Source: an uncultured Muribaculaceae bacterium (GTDB lineage: Bacteria; Bacteroidota; Bacteroidia; Bacteroidales; Muribaculaceae). From it: 63,800 nucleotides of DNA. The notes beneath the pieces were generated by a model. That model saw only the letters and a program-made list of their open reading frames with translations, had not been told where the DNA came from and made no database searches. A program made the position numbers and the translations under genes. The stretch spans positions 1 to 63,800 of the forward strand of contig CANRCT010000015.1 of assembly GCA_947629175.1 (NCBI GenBank). Direction: 5' to 3'. Positions 25,503 to 32,166 of this stretch are shown in pieces (position 1 is the first letter of the stretch; each line of letters opens with the position of its first letter).

Positions 25503-26117
25503 TTACTGGCGGCTTTTGTGTCCGAGATAACCTCCGTGATGACGTTTGGCATATTCGGCCTTGGTGAATCCGGTGGCCTTCATGACGTTCACCACCAGGA
25601 CGTCGCCGATGACGGTCATGAGCGTGGTGGAGGTGGTGGGAGTGAGTCCGAGCGGACATACTTCAGGGGCGCCTCCCGTGAAAAGCATGGCGTCGGCCCG
25701 CTGTGCGAGCTCGCTGTCGGCGTTGCCGGTGATGACGATCGAGGGGATGCCGGGATAGAGCTCGTCGGCCAGACCGAGAAGCTCCACAATCTCGCGTGTG
25801 CGGCCCGAATTGCTGACGAGGAGCATCACGTCATCGGGCTGCAGCACTCCCAGATCGCCGTGCTGGGCCTCGCTCGGATGGAGGTTGACCGCCGGGATGC
25901 CGGTGGAGGAGAAAGTCGTGGCTATATTCATGGCTATCTGGCCCGCTTTGCCCATGCCCGATGTGACGAGCTTGCCTCCGCGGCGTTTCACGTGGTCGAC
26001 TATGAGTTCCACGGCTTTGTCGAAGTCGGGTGTGTAGGGAATGGCTGCCACGGCTTTGCTCTCGGCTTCGAGTATGGCGGCCATCGTGCCCTTTATGTCG
26101 TTAACGGTATCAGTCAT
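25503..26117 (-). CDS. Single-domain SIS sugar-phosphate isomerase (arabinose-5-phosphate isomerase-like)
   Basis: 204 aa. The SIS domain has the KpsF/GutQ-type signatures KLVTSGMGKAGQIA, HPSEAQHGDLGVL, LLVSNSGRTREIVELL, ADAMLFTGG and PLGLTPTTSTTLM. These fit interconversion of ribulose-5-phosphate and arabinose-5-phosphate, the entry to Kdo. The two C-terminal CBS domains of typical KdsD are missing; the protein ends right after the SIS fold (YAKRHHGGYLGHK). Single-domain forms are known in the family, so it may still be active. It heads the run SIS, PfkB-like, TPR, ribH, M28, DUF4369, yifB. Confidence 0.85.
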   Translation of the reverse strand: MTDTVNDIKGTMAAILEAESKAVAAIPYTPDFDKAVELIVDHVKRRGGKLVTSGMGKAGQIAMNIATTFSSTGIPAVNLHPSEAQHGDLGVLQPDDVMLLVSNSGRTREIVELLGLADELYPGIPSIVITGNADSELAQRADAMLFTGGAPEVCPLGLTPTTSTTLMTVIGDVLVVNVMKATGFTKAEYAKRHHGGYLGHKSRQ

Positions 26118-26133
26118 TTGGGGATGTTTTTTG

Positions 26134-26141
26134 CAAAATTA
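26134..26141 (-). promoter_or_regulatory. -7 box of the SIS-to-yifB run
   Basis: The minus strand reads TAATTTTG, 16 nt upstream of the SIS gene start. Confidence 0.6.
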
Positions 26142-26167
26142 ATGCATAGGCTCGTAATCTGCAAATC

Positions 26168-26638
26168 TCAGAGCTTCCTCTGCTCGTACTTTTCCACGGC
26201 CTTGACCCATTCACGGTCGAGCGCCTGCCCTTTGGCCGTGGCCGGATCGAATCCGGCCATGACGGTGTGGCCTACGCATTTCGTCTGTCCGGTGACGCCG
26301 TTGACTATGCGCTGCTCCATCCTGAAGCTGTGGGTGCTGACCGAAGTGACCTGCGTCCATACTTCGAGCGATTCGTTGAAATAGCTCGGCGAGTAGAAAT
26401 CGCAGCCGATATGCACCACCACGGCCTTGAGGCTGCGCCAGTCCATCCCGTCGGGGAGCACCGCCGAGAAATAGTTGACCTTGGCCAGATCCATGAAGCT
26501 CAGATAGACATTGTTGTTGAGATGTCCGAGCATGTCGATGTCGGTAAAACGCATCTGTACCGGGAGCACGTGCCGGAACGGAAACTGTGCTTCCGGCACC
26601 TTCGGATTGTCGGACGGGAGATATGTGCCTGCTTCCAT
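26168..26638 (-). CDS. Acyl-CoA thioesterase, 4HBT hotdog family
   Basis: 156 aa single hotdog domain. The signature VQMRFTDIDMLGHLNNNVYLSF (in two parts here: RFTDIDMLGHLNN and NVYLSFMDLA) carries the catalytic Asp and the helix of the YbgC/4HBT class. The following VHIGCDFYSPSYFNESLEV supports the fold. It hydrolyses acyl-CoA or acyl-ACP thioesters; the chain specificity cannot be read from sequence. One nucleotide separates it from the DUF721 gene upstream, so it is the last gene of the M48-recF-DUF721 unit. Confidence 0.85.
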   Translation of the reverse strand: MEAGTYLPSDNPKVPEAQFPFRHVLPVQMRFTDIDMLGHLNNNVYLSFMDLAKVNYFSAVLPDGMDWRSLKAVVVHIGCDFYSPSYFNESLEVWTQVTSVSTHSFRMEQRIVNGVTGQTKCVGHTVMAGFDPATAKGQALDREWVKAVEKYEQRKL

Positions 26639-26639
26639 G

Positions 26640-26930
26640 TCAGTGAATAGTTATTGAGGTTATAACGTTGCGGCCTACCCGGCGGTTGATCTGTTCGATC
26701 AGAGCGGCCTTGTGGAACCCGAGCTCGTTTTTGAGCGACGCGGATGTGATGTAGACATGCATCGTGCCGTGATCCACATACCGGTGGGTGGTGTAGCGGT
26801 TGACTCCCTGCCCCACGACCTCGGGCCATACGAAGCAGGCGCGCTGTTCGGCGTAGGTGTCGGCATGGCCGCTCTGCTCCACCACACGGTTGAATATCTC
26901 GGAGAAAAGAAGTGGTTCGGTGCGTTTCAT
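26640..26930 (-). CDS. DUF721 / DciA-like protein
   Basis: 96 aa. The core FVWPEVVGQGVNRYTTHRYVDHG plus LKNELGFHKAALIEQIN (each read in shorter blocks) is typical of DUF721, the KH-like domain shared with DciA, the helicase operator of bacteria without DnaC. The start is set by the ATGA overlap with the recF stop; an upstream in-frame start would lie inside recF. Coupling with recF supports a role in replication or repair, by inference. Confidence 0.85.
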   Translation of the reverse strand: MKRTEPLLFSEIFNRVVEQSGHADTYAEQRACFVWPEVVGQGVNRYTTHRYVDHGTMHVYITSASLKNELGFHKAALIEQINRRVGRNVITSITIH

Positions 26931-28036
26931 CGTTCGGGCGTGAATTGTCCGTCGCTGACCGTCCACATCCTGAAGTCGCCGGCCATATGGCCCACGATCT
27001 CGTCGAGATGCTTTCGGTTGGTGTCGGTGATGAATATTTGTCCGAAGTCGCGGCTCGCCACGAGCTGTATTATGCGCTCCACGCGCCGCGAGTCGAGCTT
27101 GTCGAAGATGTCGTCGAGGAGCAGCAGGGGACGCATTCCCGTGGCTTCGCGCAGGAATTCGTACTGCGCCAGCCTCAGGGCGGTGGTGAAGGTCTTGGTC
27201 TGACCCTGCGAGGCGGTGCGCCGCAGCGGCATCTCGGCGAGAGTCATCGCTATATCGTCGCGGTGAGGGCCGACAGTGGTATGGCGCATCGCTTCGTCGC
27301 GACGGCGGACCCGTGCCAGGGCGTCGGCCAGACGCGTGGGAGAGCCATCGGGATCGGCGGTGCTGTCCTCGTATGACAGATCCACCTTCTCATCCTCCCC
27401 CGCTATGGCTGCATAAAACGCACCGAAGCGTGTGCGCAGCTTGTCGATCCACTCCTTTCTGGCCGAGGTGATCACCTCGGCAGCCATCTCCATCTGCATC
27501 TCCACAGCCTCGAAGAGTGCGCCGTCGCCCGAGGCGTCGCGCAGCATGCGGTTGCGCTGTGTGAGCGCCGTGGCGTAGCGCATCAGGGCGTCGAGGTAGC
27601 GGTGGCTCTCCTGCGATATGACCATGTCCATCCATCGGCGTCGCTCCTCGGCCGCTCCCCGCGCCAGATCGGTGTCGGAGGGGGCGGTCATCACTATCGG
27701 GAATGCCCCGATGTGGTCGGCCAGCCGGGTGTATTCCTTGCCCGACCGCTTTAGGCTCTTGCGGCGTCCGCGCTGCATGCCGAGCTGGAGCTCCTCGTCG
27801 GCGTCGCGACGGCGGTAGAGTCCGCGGGCCATGGCGAAGTCCTCTCCGCGGCGTATCACCATCGCGTCGGCCACGCCGGTGAAGCTGCGGCAGAAACTCA
27901 GGTAGTGGATGGCGTCGAGCAGGTTGCTCTTGCCCATGCCGTTGTCGCCGAGGAAACAGTTGATTTTAGGCGAGAAGTCGAGCGACGCCCCGCCTATGTT
28001 CTTGAAATTGGTGAGTGTGAGCGACCGGAGCTCCAT
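26927..28036 (-). CDS. recF: DNA replication and repair protein RecF
   Basis: 369 aa SMC-like ATPase that helps load RecA at ssDNA gaps. Walker A is GDNGMGKS at 30-37, within LTLTNFKNIGGASLDFSPK and NLLDAIHYLSFCRSF. The C-terminal part has GPHRDDIAMTL, RRTASQGQTKTFTTALRLA and Walker B PLLLLDDIFDKLD. It starts 4 nt after the M48 protease gene and overlaps DUF721 by 4 nt. It is separated from dnaA/dnaN here. Confidence 0.95.
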   Translation of the reverse strand: MELRSLTLTNFKNIGGASLDFSPKINCFLGDNGMGKSNLLDAIHYLSFCRSFTGVADAMVIRRGEDFAMARGLYRRRDADEELQLGMQRGRRKSLKRSGKEYTRLADHIGAFPIVMTAPSDTDLARGAAEERRRWMDMVISQESHRYLDALMRYATALTQRNRMLRDASGDGALFEAVEMQMEMAAEVITSARKEWIDKLRTRFGAFYAAIAGEDEKVDLSYEDSTADPDGSPTRLADALARVRRRDEAMRHTTVGPHRDDIAMTLAEMPLRRTASQGQTKTFTTALRLAQYEFLREATGMRPLLLLDDIFDKLDSRRVERIIQLVASRDFGQIFITDTNRKHLDEIVGHMAGDFRMWTVSDGQFTPER

Positions 28037-28040
28037 GCTC

Positions 28041-28862
28041 TTATTTCCGGGCTGCTCCCTCTTCCGTGGCTGCGGGGCGCGTGAATCCGTCCTTTGTGGC
28101 GCGTTCGGTCATACGCTTGATGCGCTTGGCTGTCTCGGGATGGGAGCTGAACATCTTCTGCACGTAGCTCGTCTTGCTGCCGCTGTCGCCCTCCATCTTC
28201 TGAAATTTCTCGAATGCCATAACGATGCCCCAGGGGTTCTTGCCGTTGGCCACGAGGAAGTCGTAGCCGGCATCGTCGGCCTCGTTCTCCTGCTTCTGCG
28301 AATACTTCGCTCCTATCAGGCCCTCGCCGAGCGCTCCCAGCTGGGAGTCGGTCAGCACTGCTGCTTTCGAAGATGCCGCACCGACGGCGTCCTTGGCGGC
28401 GCCGGTGAGAAGCTGCTGCTTGAACTGATTTTTGGAGTGGCGGCGGGTGACGTGGCCGATCTCATGGCCGATGATGCCGAGCAGCTCGTCGTCGCTCATG
28501 ATGTCCATCAGCGAGGAGAACACTCTGACACTGCCGTCGGGGCAGGCGAAAGCGTTCACGTCGATCACGTCGTAGACCTTGAAGTTGAGGGGTATGCCGT
28601 CGGCGTCCTTCAGTCCGTCGGTGAGACGGCGCAGACGCTTGGTGTATTCGTTGTTTTCATCGGGCACCGGATTGTTCTTGTCCATCCAGTCGACCGATTC
28701 CTTGACGTAGGCGGCCATCTGCTCGTCGGTGAGGGTCATGGCCTGGGCTGCCTTGCTGGCGGCTCCTACGGCTTTCTTGAGGTTGAACTGCGCTGAGGCG
28801 GGCGCTGCGGCAGCCGCCATGAGGAGGAGGGAAACTACCTTGATTGACAGATTCTTCAACAT
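28041..28862 (-). CDS. M48-family zinc metalloprotease, exported
   Basis: 273 aa. The signal peptide runs to about residue 24 (ending PASAQF). The zinc motif HEIGH is at 133-137, in ELLGIIGHEIGHVTRRHSKN. The third ligand is in QKQENEADDAGYDF. The layout resembles the BepA/LoiP-type single-domain periplasmic M48 enzymes that act on outer-membrane proteins; no TPR domain is present. It is the first gene of the recF unit, with a ~55-nt leader that holds a GC-rich hairpin (GCGGCC/GGCCGC, 28895-28909). Confidence 0.9.
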   Translation of the reverse strand: MLKNLSIKVVSLLLMAAAAAPASAQFNLKKAVGAASKAAQAMTLTDEQMAAYVKESVDWMDKNNPVPDENNEYTKRLRRLTDGLKDADGIPLNFKVYDVIDVNAFACPDGSVRVFSSLMDIMSDDELLGIIGHEIGHVTRRHSKNQFKQQLLTGAAKDAVGAASSKAAVLTDSQLGALGEGLIGAKYSQKQENEADDAGYDFLVANGKNPWGIVMAFEKFQKMEGDSGSKTSYVQKMFSSHPETAKRIKRMTERATKDGFTRPAATEEGAARK

Positions 28863-28915
28863 GTCTATAAGTTTTGTTTGAGTTTACAGTCTTCGCGGCC
28901 TGCGGCCGCCGGATG

Positions 28916-28923
28916 CAAAATTA
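28916..28923 (-). promoter_or_regulatory. -7 box of the M48-recF operon
   Basis: The minus strand reads TAATTTTG. A short GC-rich inverted repeat lies between it and the M48 ATG. Confidence 0.6.
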
Positions 28924-28975
28924 CTCAACTTCGCCGAATCCACCAACACCCTCCTACATTCCTTTTTTTGAAAAA

Positions 28976-29503
28976 TCAGTCGGTGATTTTCATCTGTCCG
29001 CTGAAGATGCGGTTGAAGTTTTCCTCTGCTTTAGGTGTCTCGCATGGATTTCCGATGGAGACTACACGTCGGGCTGAGTCCAGAAGCAGTACGAAATCCT
29101 TGTCGAGATCATCAGTCAGGCCGTTATTTTCAATAAAAGAAATATCTTTTCCGACGATAGCATGATCGTCGAAGTCATACATTTCGAGAATGTCTCTGGC
29201 TTCGTCGGTGTTTGTAGTGTTAATGACAAACACGTAGTCAATGCCGTCGCCGAAAGCGTTCTGCATCCGTCGCCGATAAACGCGCCAGTCGCCCATGTGG
29301 AGCTGGCATGAGGTACAAACGGGATTATCGATGTATCTGATGATTGTGAACCTGTAGGCGCTGCTGTCCGGTTCCGTCCTTTCCCACGTGATCTCTTTGC
29401 CGATCGTTTCAATTACGGCTCTTTCAATTCTCCGGTTCTTGCATGATGATGCAGCGAGAGTCAGGGTGCCGATCAGCACCAAGGTGTAGATTCTGTTGCC
29501 CAT
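28976..29503 (-). CDS. Thioredoxin-fold-like lipoprotein with CxxC (peptide/propeller island)
   Basis: 175 aa from MGNRIYT. An upstream in-frame ATG would overlap the propeller gene. A lipoprotein signal ends LAASSC, with lipidated Cys 21. The central segment FTIIRYIDNPVCTSCQLHMGDW places CTSC (C63/C66) at the end of a beta strand, as in thioredoxin-like thiol oxidoreductases. Then come YVFVINTT, HAIVGKDISFIENNGL and FVLLLDSARRVVSIGNP, the usual strand order. The ending is ...GNPCETPKAEENF. It lies 2 nt after the propeller gene. A role in disulphide handling of the neighbouring Cys-rich peptide is a hypothesis. The sequence is A/T-richer than the flanking housekeeping genes. Confidence 0.65.
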   Translation of the reverse strand: MGNRIYTLVLIGTLTLAASSCKNRRIERAVIETIGKEITWERTEPDSSAYRFTIIRYIDNPVCTSCQLHMGDWRVYRRRMQNAFGDGIDYVFVINTTNTDEARDILEMYDFDDHAIVGKDISFIENNGLTDDLDKDFVLLLDSARRVVSIGNPCETPKAEENFNRIFSGQMKITD

Positions 29504-29505
29504 CG

Positions 29506-30663
29506 TCAGCGGAATATCTGAAGCACCTTGCATCCGTCGTCCAATGCATTTTTGACGCTGTCGGGCAGCGTGTCGGCGTCATCGAGGTATCTGAGGATTT
29601 CAGGTGACAGCACTCCGATGATATGCCCCTCGCTATCAATATTCAAGGGAGTGACAACACTGTAAGCGGACATGTTTGCGCCGAATTTTTTCAGCCCGTG
29701 CCGTTTTGTTTTGGTATCGTTGCAGGAATAATAATAATTTCCTCGATTCTTGACGGTTCCAAAAATCAGTCCGTTGGAAGTTATGAGCGGACTGTCGTAA
29801 TATTGCATTCCATGTTTTTCTATTAATCCTTCTTCGCGAGCTTTGACGTAGTTGATTTTAGCAAGGTTGTCAATGGCTCCATCTTCAAAGTCTAATACGG
29901 TTTTGCCTGTCATATTTCCAATGAGGTCAAAATGATATATGGTGTCTGATGGCGAGGAGTAGTAAGTGATACAGTTGCCGTTTTTCCTGATAATGTCGTT
30001 GTTGAGAAATCCTCCCACACAACCTTTCGGATATTTCAAAATAAATTTTTTTGCGGTAAGATTGGAATCTGTTATGCAGATTTGGTATGTATTTTCCTCG
30101 TTTGGGAGAAGGTTGAACATGAAATTGCCGTTGTTAAGTCTGCAGAAAGCGTTGGCATAGAACGGCATTTCTGATTTTTTGATAAAATTGCCTGAAAGGT
30201 CGTATGTTAAAAGCTGCTTTCCAGCGTTGTTCAGAAGATATACTGCAGTAGAGTCAACATCACAATAATCGGAAGTGATGTATTCCCCGGGACCGTTGCC
30301 TCTTCTTCCATAACAAGTGATAGGGTTTCCATCGTGATCAAACGAGATTAATTTCCGGGCGCCCCACGCATCAAGAATAAAATACTTGCCGTTAGCGTCA
30401 ATTACTCTTGATATTTCGGAATACATTGTGGCGTCGTTTTCCTTTAGTATTACAAAATGCGGGGAAGGTAGTGTATTGATCGCGCTGTCGTAGAACGTCA
30501 TATTATATGAAATACTCAACGTGTCAACTTTACAATCAATTGACGATTGACGGGAAATGTTGCCGTTATGGTTGCACCCGGCAAGCCATGCCATAGAGAT
30601 AATGTAGAGGGTCAGCATGATGACTCTCTGCATTATCGAGAATTTACCTTTAGTCAGTTTCAT
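29506..30663 (-). CDS. 6-bladed beta-propeller lipoprotein
   Basis: 385 aa. A lipoprotein signal ends AWLAGC (C30, or C20 if translation begins at the second Met, MQRV). Propeller-type repeats include ISRVIDANGKYFILDAWGAR, KLISFDHDGNPITCYGRRGNGPGEY, VDSTAVYLLNNAGKQLLTYDLSG, HFDLIGNM and NIDSEGHIIGVLSPE. The R-G-N-G-P-G-E-Y blade motif is the hallmark of the Bacteroidota 6-bladed propeller family. Family members commonly sit beside NVEALA-type peptides, as here (15 nt upstream). It is probably surface or periplasm anchored; ligand unknown. The gene is A/T-rich. Confidence 0.85.
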   Translation of the reverse strand: MKLTKGKFSIMQRVIMLTLYIISMAWLAGCNHNGNISRQSSIDCKVDTLSISYNMTFYDSAINTLPSPHFVILKENDATMYSEISRVIDANGKYFILDAWGARKLISFDHDGNPITCYGRRGNGPGEYITSDYCDVDSTAVYLLNNAGKQLLTYDLSGNFIKKSEMPFYANAFCRLNNGNFMFNLLPNEENTYQICITDSNLTAKKFILKYPKGCVGGFLNNDIIRKNGNCITYYSSPSDTIYHFDLIGNMTGKTVLDFEDGAIDNLAKINYVKAREEGLIEKHGMQYYDSPLITSNGLIFGTVKNRGNYYYSCNDTKTKRHGLKKFGANMSAYSVVTPLNIDSEGHIIGVLSPEILRYLDDADTLPDSVKNALDDGCKVLQIFR

Positions 30664-30678
30664 TTGCTGAAGGATTGT

Positions 30679-30933
30679 TTAGAAACAATCTGTTTCAGTA
30701 CATACAGGATAGCCTGGCAGGCATCTGCACAATTTTTTGGTGTAGCCTTCTTGCGCGCATGGTTTATCATAGGATGGTCCATAGTTGTTGGCTGATTCTG
30801 ATTGCGCAACAGCTTCAATCGAGGCTACAACGAGGTCGGACGTTTCCTGTGTCGAGGTGGATTTCGCTGTCACGGCTGCGATCGCAGCGATCATGATGGC
30901 TGCAAAAATCGCGAAGTGAATTTTCTTTTTCAT
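30679..30933 (-). CDS. NVEALA-type small secreted Cys-rich peptide
   Basis: 84 aa. A basic start and hydrophobic signal (MKKKIHFAIFAAIMIAAIAA) lead into VVASIEAVAQSES, which aligns with the NVEALA motif that names the family. The mature C-terminus has five cysteines: PCAQ, KLCRC, PVC and TDCF. NVEALA peptides are a gut-Bacteroidota family without known function, often beside 6-bladed propeller lipoproteins. The gene heads a three-gene minus-strand unit in a markedly A/T-rich stretch. No double-glycine leader was seen, so it differs from bacteroidetocin-type bacteriocins. Confidence 0.8.
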   Translation of the reverse strand: MKKKIHFAIFAAIMIAAIAAVTAKSTSTQETSDLVVASIEAVAQSESANNYGPSYDKPCAQEGYTKKLCRCLPGYPVCTETDCF

Positions 30934-30964
30934 AGGCGAATTGGTTTAGAGATTAATACATTCG

Positions 30965-30972
30965 CAAAAATA
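30965..30972 (-). promoter_or_regulatory. -7 box of the peptide/propeller operon
   Basis: The minus strand reads TATTTTTG, 31 nt before the NVEALA-type ATG, in very A/T-rich DNA. A TTTG lies about 23 nt further upstream, slightly beyond the usual -33 spacing. Confidence 0.55.
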
Positions 30973-31053
30973 CGTAATTATAAAATAAAAATAATCAAAA
31001 AAAAAGATAATAAAAATTAAATGCTGATAGGCTTATCTTTTTTAATGTGTAAG

Positions 31054-31072
31054 CCGCCCGGTCAGCGGGCGG
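31054..31072 (-). terminator. GC hairpin over the stop codon of the EEP-family gene
   Basis: CCGCCCG and CGGGCGG enclose a 5-nt loop that contains the stop codon. There is no clear T-run, so terminator function is uncertain. Confidence 0.35.
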
Positions 31073-32114
31073 GGGCGAAGAGGAAGATTTCGGTGGGGAA
31101 GTGGTCGGAGTAGCCGCTGAGGAAGCGGCCGCCGGCGTAGGTGCGCCAGGGGGTGCCTTCGTAGCGGGGATCGCCGCGCTGCTTCAGGAAGTCGAGGTCC
31201 ATGATGCGCGCGCCGGTGTAGACGAGCGAGCGGGCTCCGTTGGAGCGCAACAGGGTGCCTCCGACGAGTATCTGGTCGAAAAGGTTCCATTGTCCGCGAT
31301 AGGTGAGTGTTCCGCGTCCGGAGGCGTGGATCTTCATCCAGGGGTTGAAAAAGTCGTGCGGGGCGGTTTGCGCCTCGCTTTCGCGGCCGCCGAGCACGCC
31401 CGTGCAGGAGATGTCGGCGGGGTCGTCGTTGAGATCGCCCATCACGATGACGGCGCGCGAAGGGTCGGCAGTCCACAGCGAGTCGGCTATGTCGCGCGTC
31501 AGCGCGGCTGCTGCCAGACGCATCGGCTCTGACATCTCCTGCCCTCCGAGACGCGAGGGCCAGTGGTTGACGATGACGCTGACGGTGTCGGAGCCGAGAA
31601 GGCCGGTGACGCACAGCTGGTCGCGGGTGCGGAAGTCGGGATTGTCGGGGATGTAGAGGAAATGGGGCTCATAGGAGAGGAGTGTGAACATGGCAGGGTC
31701 GTAGAGCATAGCCACGTCGATGCCGCGGGCGTCGGGCGAATCGTGGTGCACATAGGCCAGGCCGCGGCTGCGGAGAGGCTCGGCCTCCACAAGGTCGCGC
31801 ACCACCGATTCGTTTTCGACCTCGGCTATGCCTATGACGGCAGGGCCACCCGGGGTTGATTCGGTGACGAGATTGGCTATGGCGTTGGCGAGATTGTTGA
31901 CTTTCAGGCGGTATTTTTCCGAATCCCACCGTCGCGATCCCTGCGGCGAGAATTCGAGGTCGAACTTGCCGTTGGAGTTGATCGTGTCGAAGAGGTTCTC
32001 AAGATTGTAGAATGCGATGCCGTAGACGGTGCCGTCGGCCCGGCGTCCGGTGCGTGCGCCGAGCGATGTGGCGAGGATGAGCCCCATGAGGGCGCAGAGG
32101 ATAAGTCGTTTCAT
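31062..32114 (-). CDS. Exported endonuclease/exonuclease/phosphatase-family protein
   Basis: 350 aa with a signal peptide (MKRLILCALMGLILATSLGA). EEP fold signatures are FYNLENLFDTI, VIGIAEVENESVVRDL, SVIVNHWPSR, VIVMGDLNDDP, LFDQILVGG and a terminal GYSDHFP. The DLNDDP and SDHFP motifs carry the catalytic metal and His residues. The substrate could be DNA, phospholipid or a phosphoester; Bacteroidota have many such secreted copies. The N-terminal NLENLF motif is typical of the secreted bacterial branch. It is divergent from the membrane-protein gene, with both promoters inside 50 nt. Confidence 0.88.
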   Translation of the reverse strand: MKRLILCALMGLILATSLGARTGRRADGTVYGIAFYNLENLFDTINSNGKFDLEFSPQGSRRWDSEKYRLKVNNLANAIANLVTESTPGGPAVIGIAEVENESVVRDLVEAEPLRSRGLAYVHHDSPDARGIDVAMLYDPAMFTLLSYEPHFLYIPDNPDFRTRDQLCVTGLLGSDTVSVIVNHWPSRLGGQEMSEPMRLAAAALTRDIADSLWTADPSRAVIVMGDLNDDPADISCTGVLGGRESEAQTAPHDFFNPWMKIHASGRGTLTYRGQWNLFDQILVGGTLLRSNGARSLVYTGARIMDLDFLKQRGDPRYEGTPWRTYAGGRFLSGYSDHFPTEIFLFAPAR

Positions 32115-32132
32115 CTTTTCAAAATTTGCTCG

Positions 32133-32140
32133 TAAAGTTA
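32133..32140 (-). promoter_or_regulatory. -7-like box of the EEP-family gene
   Basis: The minus strand reads TAACTTTA, one mismatch from TAnnTTTG, 18 nt before the ATG. Confidence 0.4.
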
Positions 32141-32154
32141 CACAAAATTTTGGC

Positions 32155-32162
32155 TAACTTTG
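32155..32162 (+). promoter_or_regulatory. -7 box of the membrane-protein gene; nearly leaderless
   Basis: TAACTTTG lies only 4 nt from the ATG, so the mRNA should start at about the start codon. Confidence 0.55.
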
Positions 32163-32166
32163 CAAC

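Noticed and set aside
30679-30933. Bacteroidetocin-type class II bacteriocin
   Set aside because: No double-glycine leader, no peptidase-containing ABC exporter and no immunity gene were seen. The NVEALA-type signal fits better.
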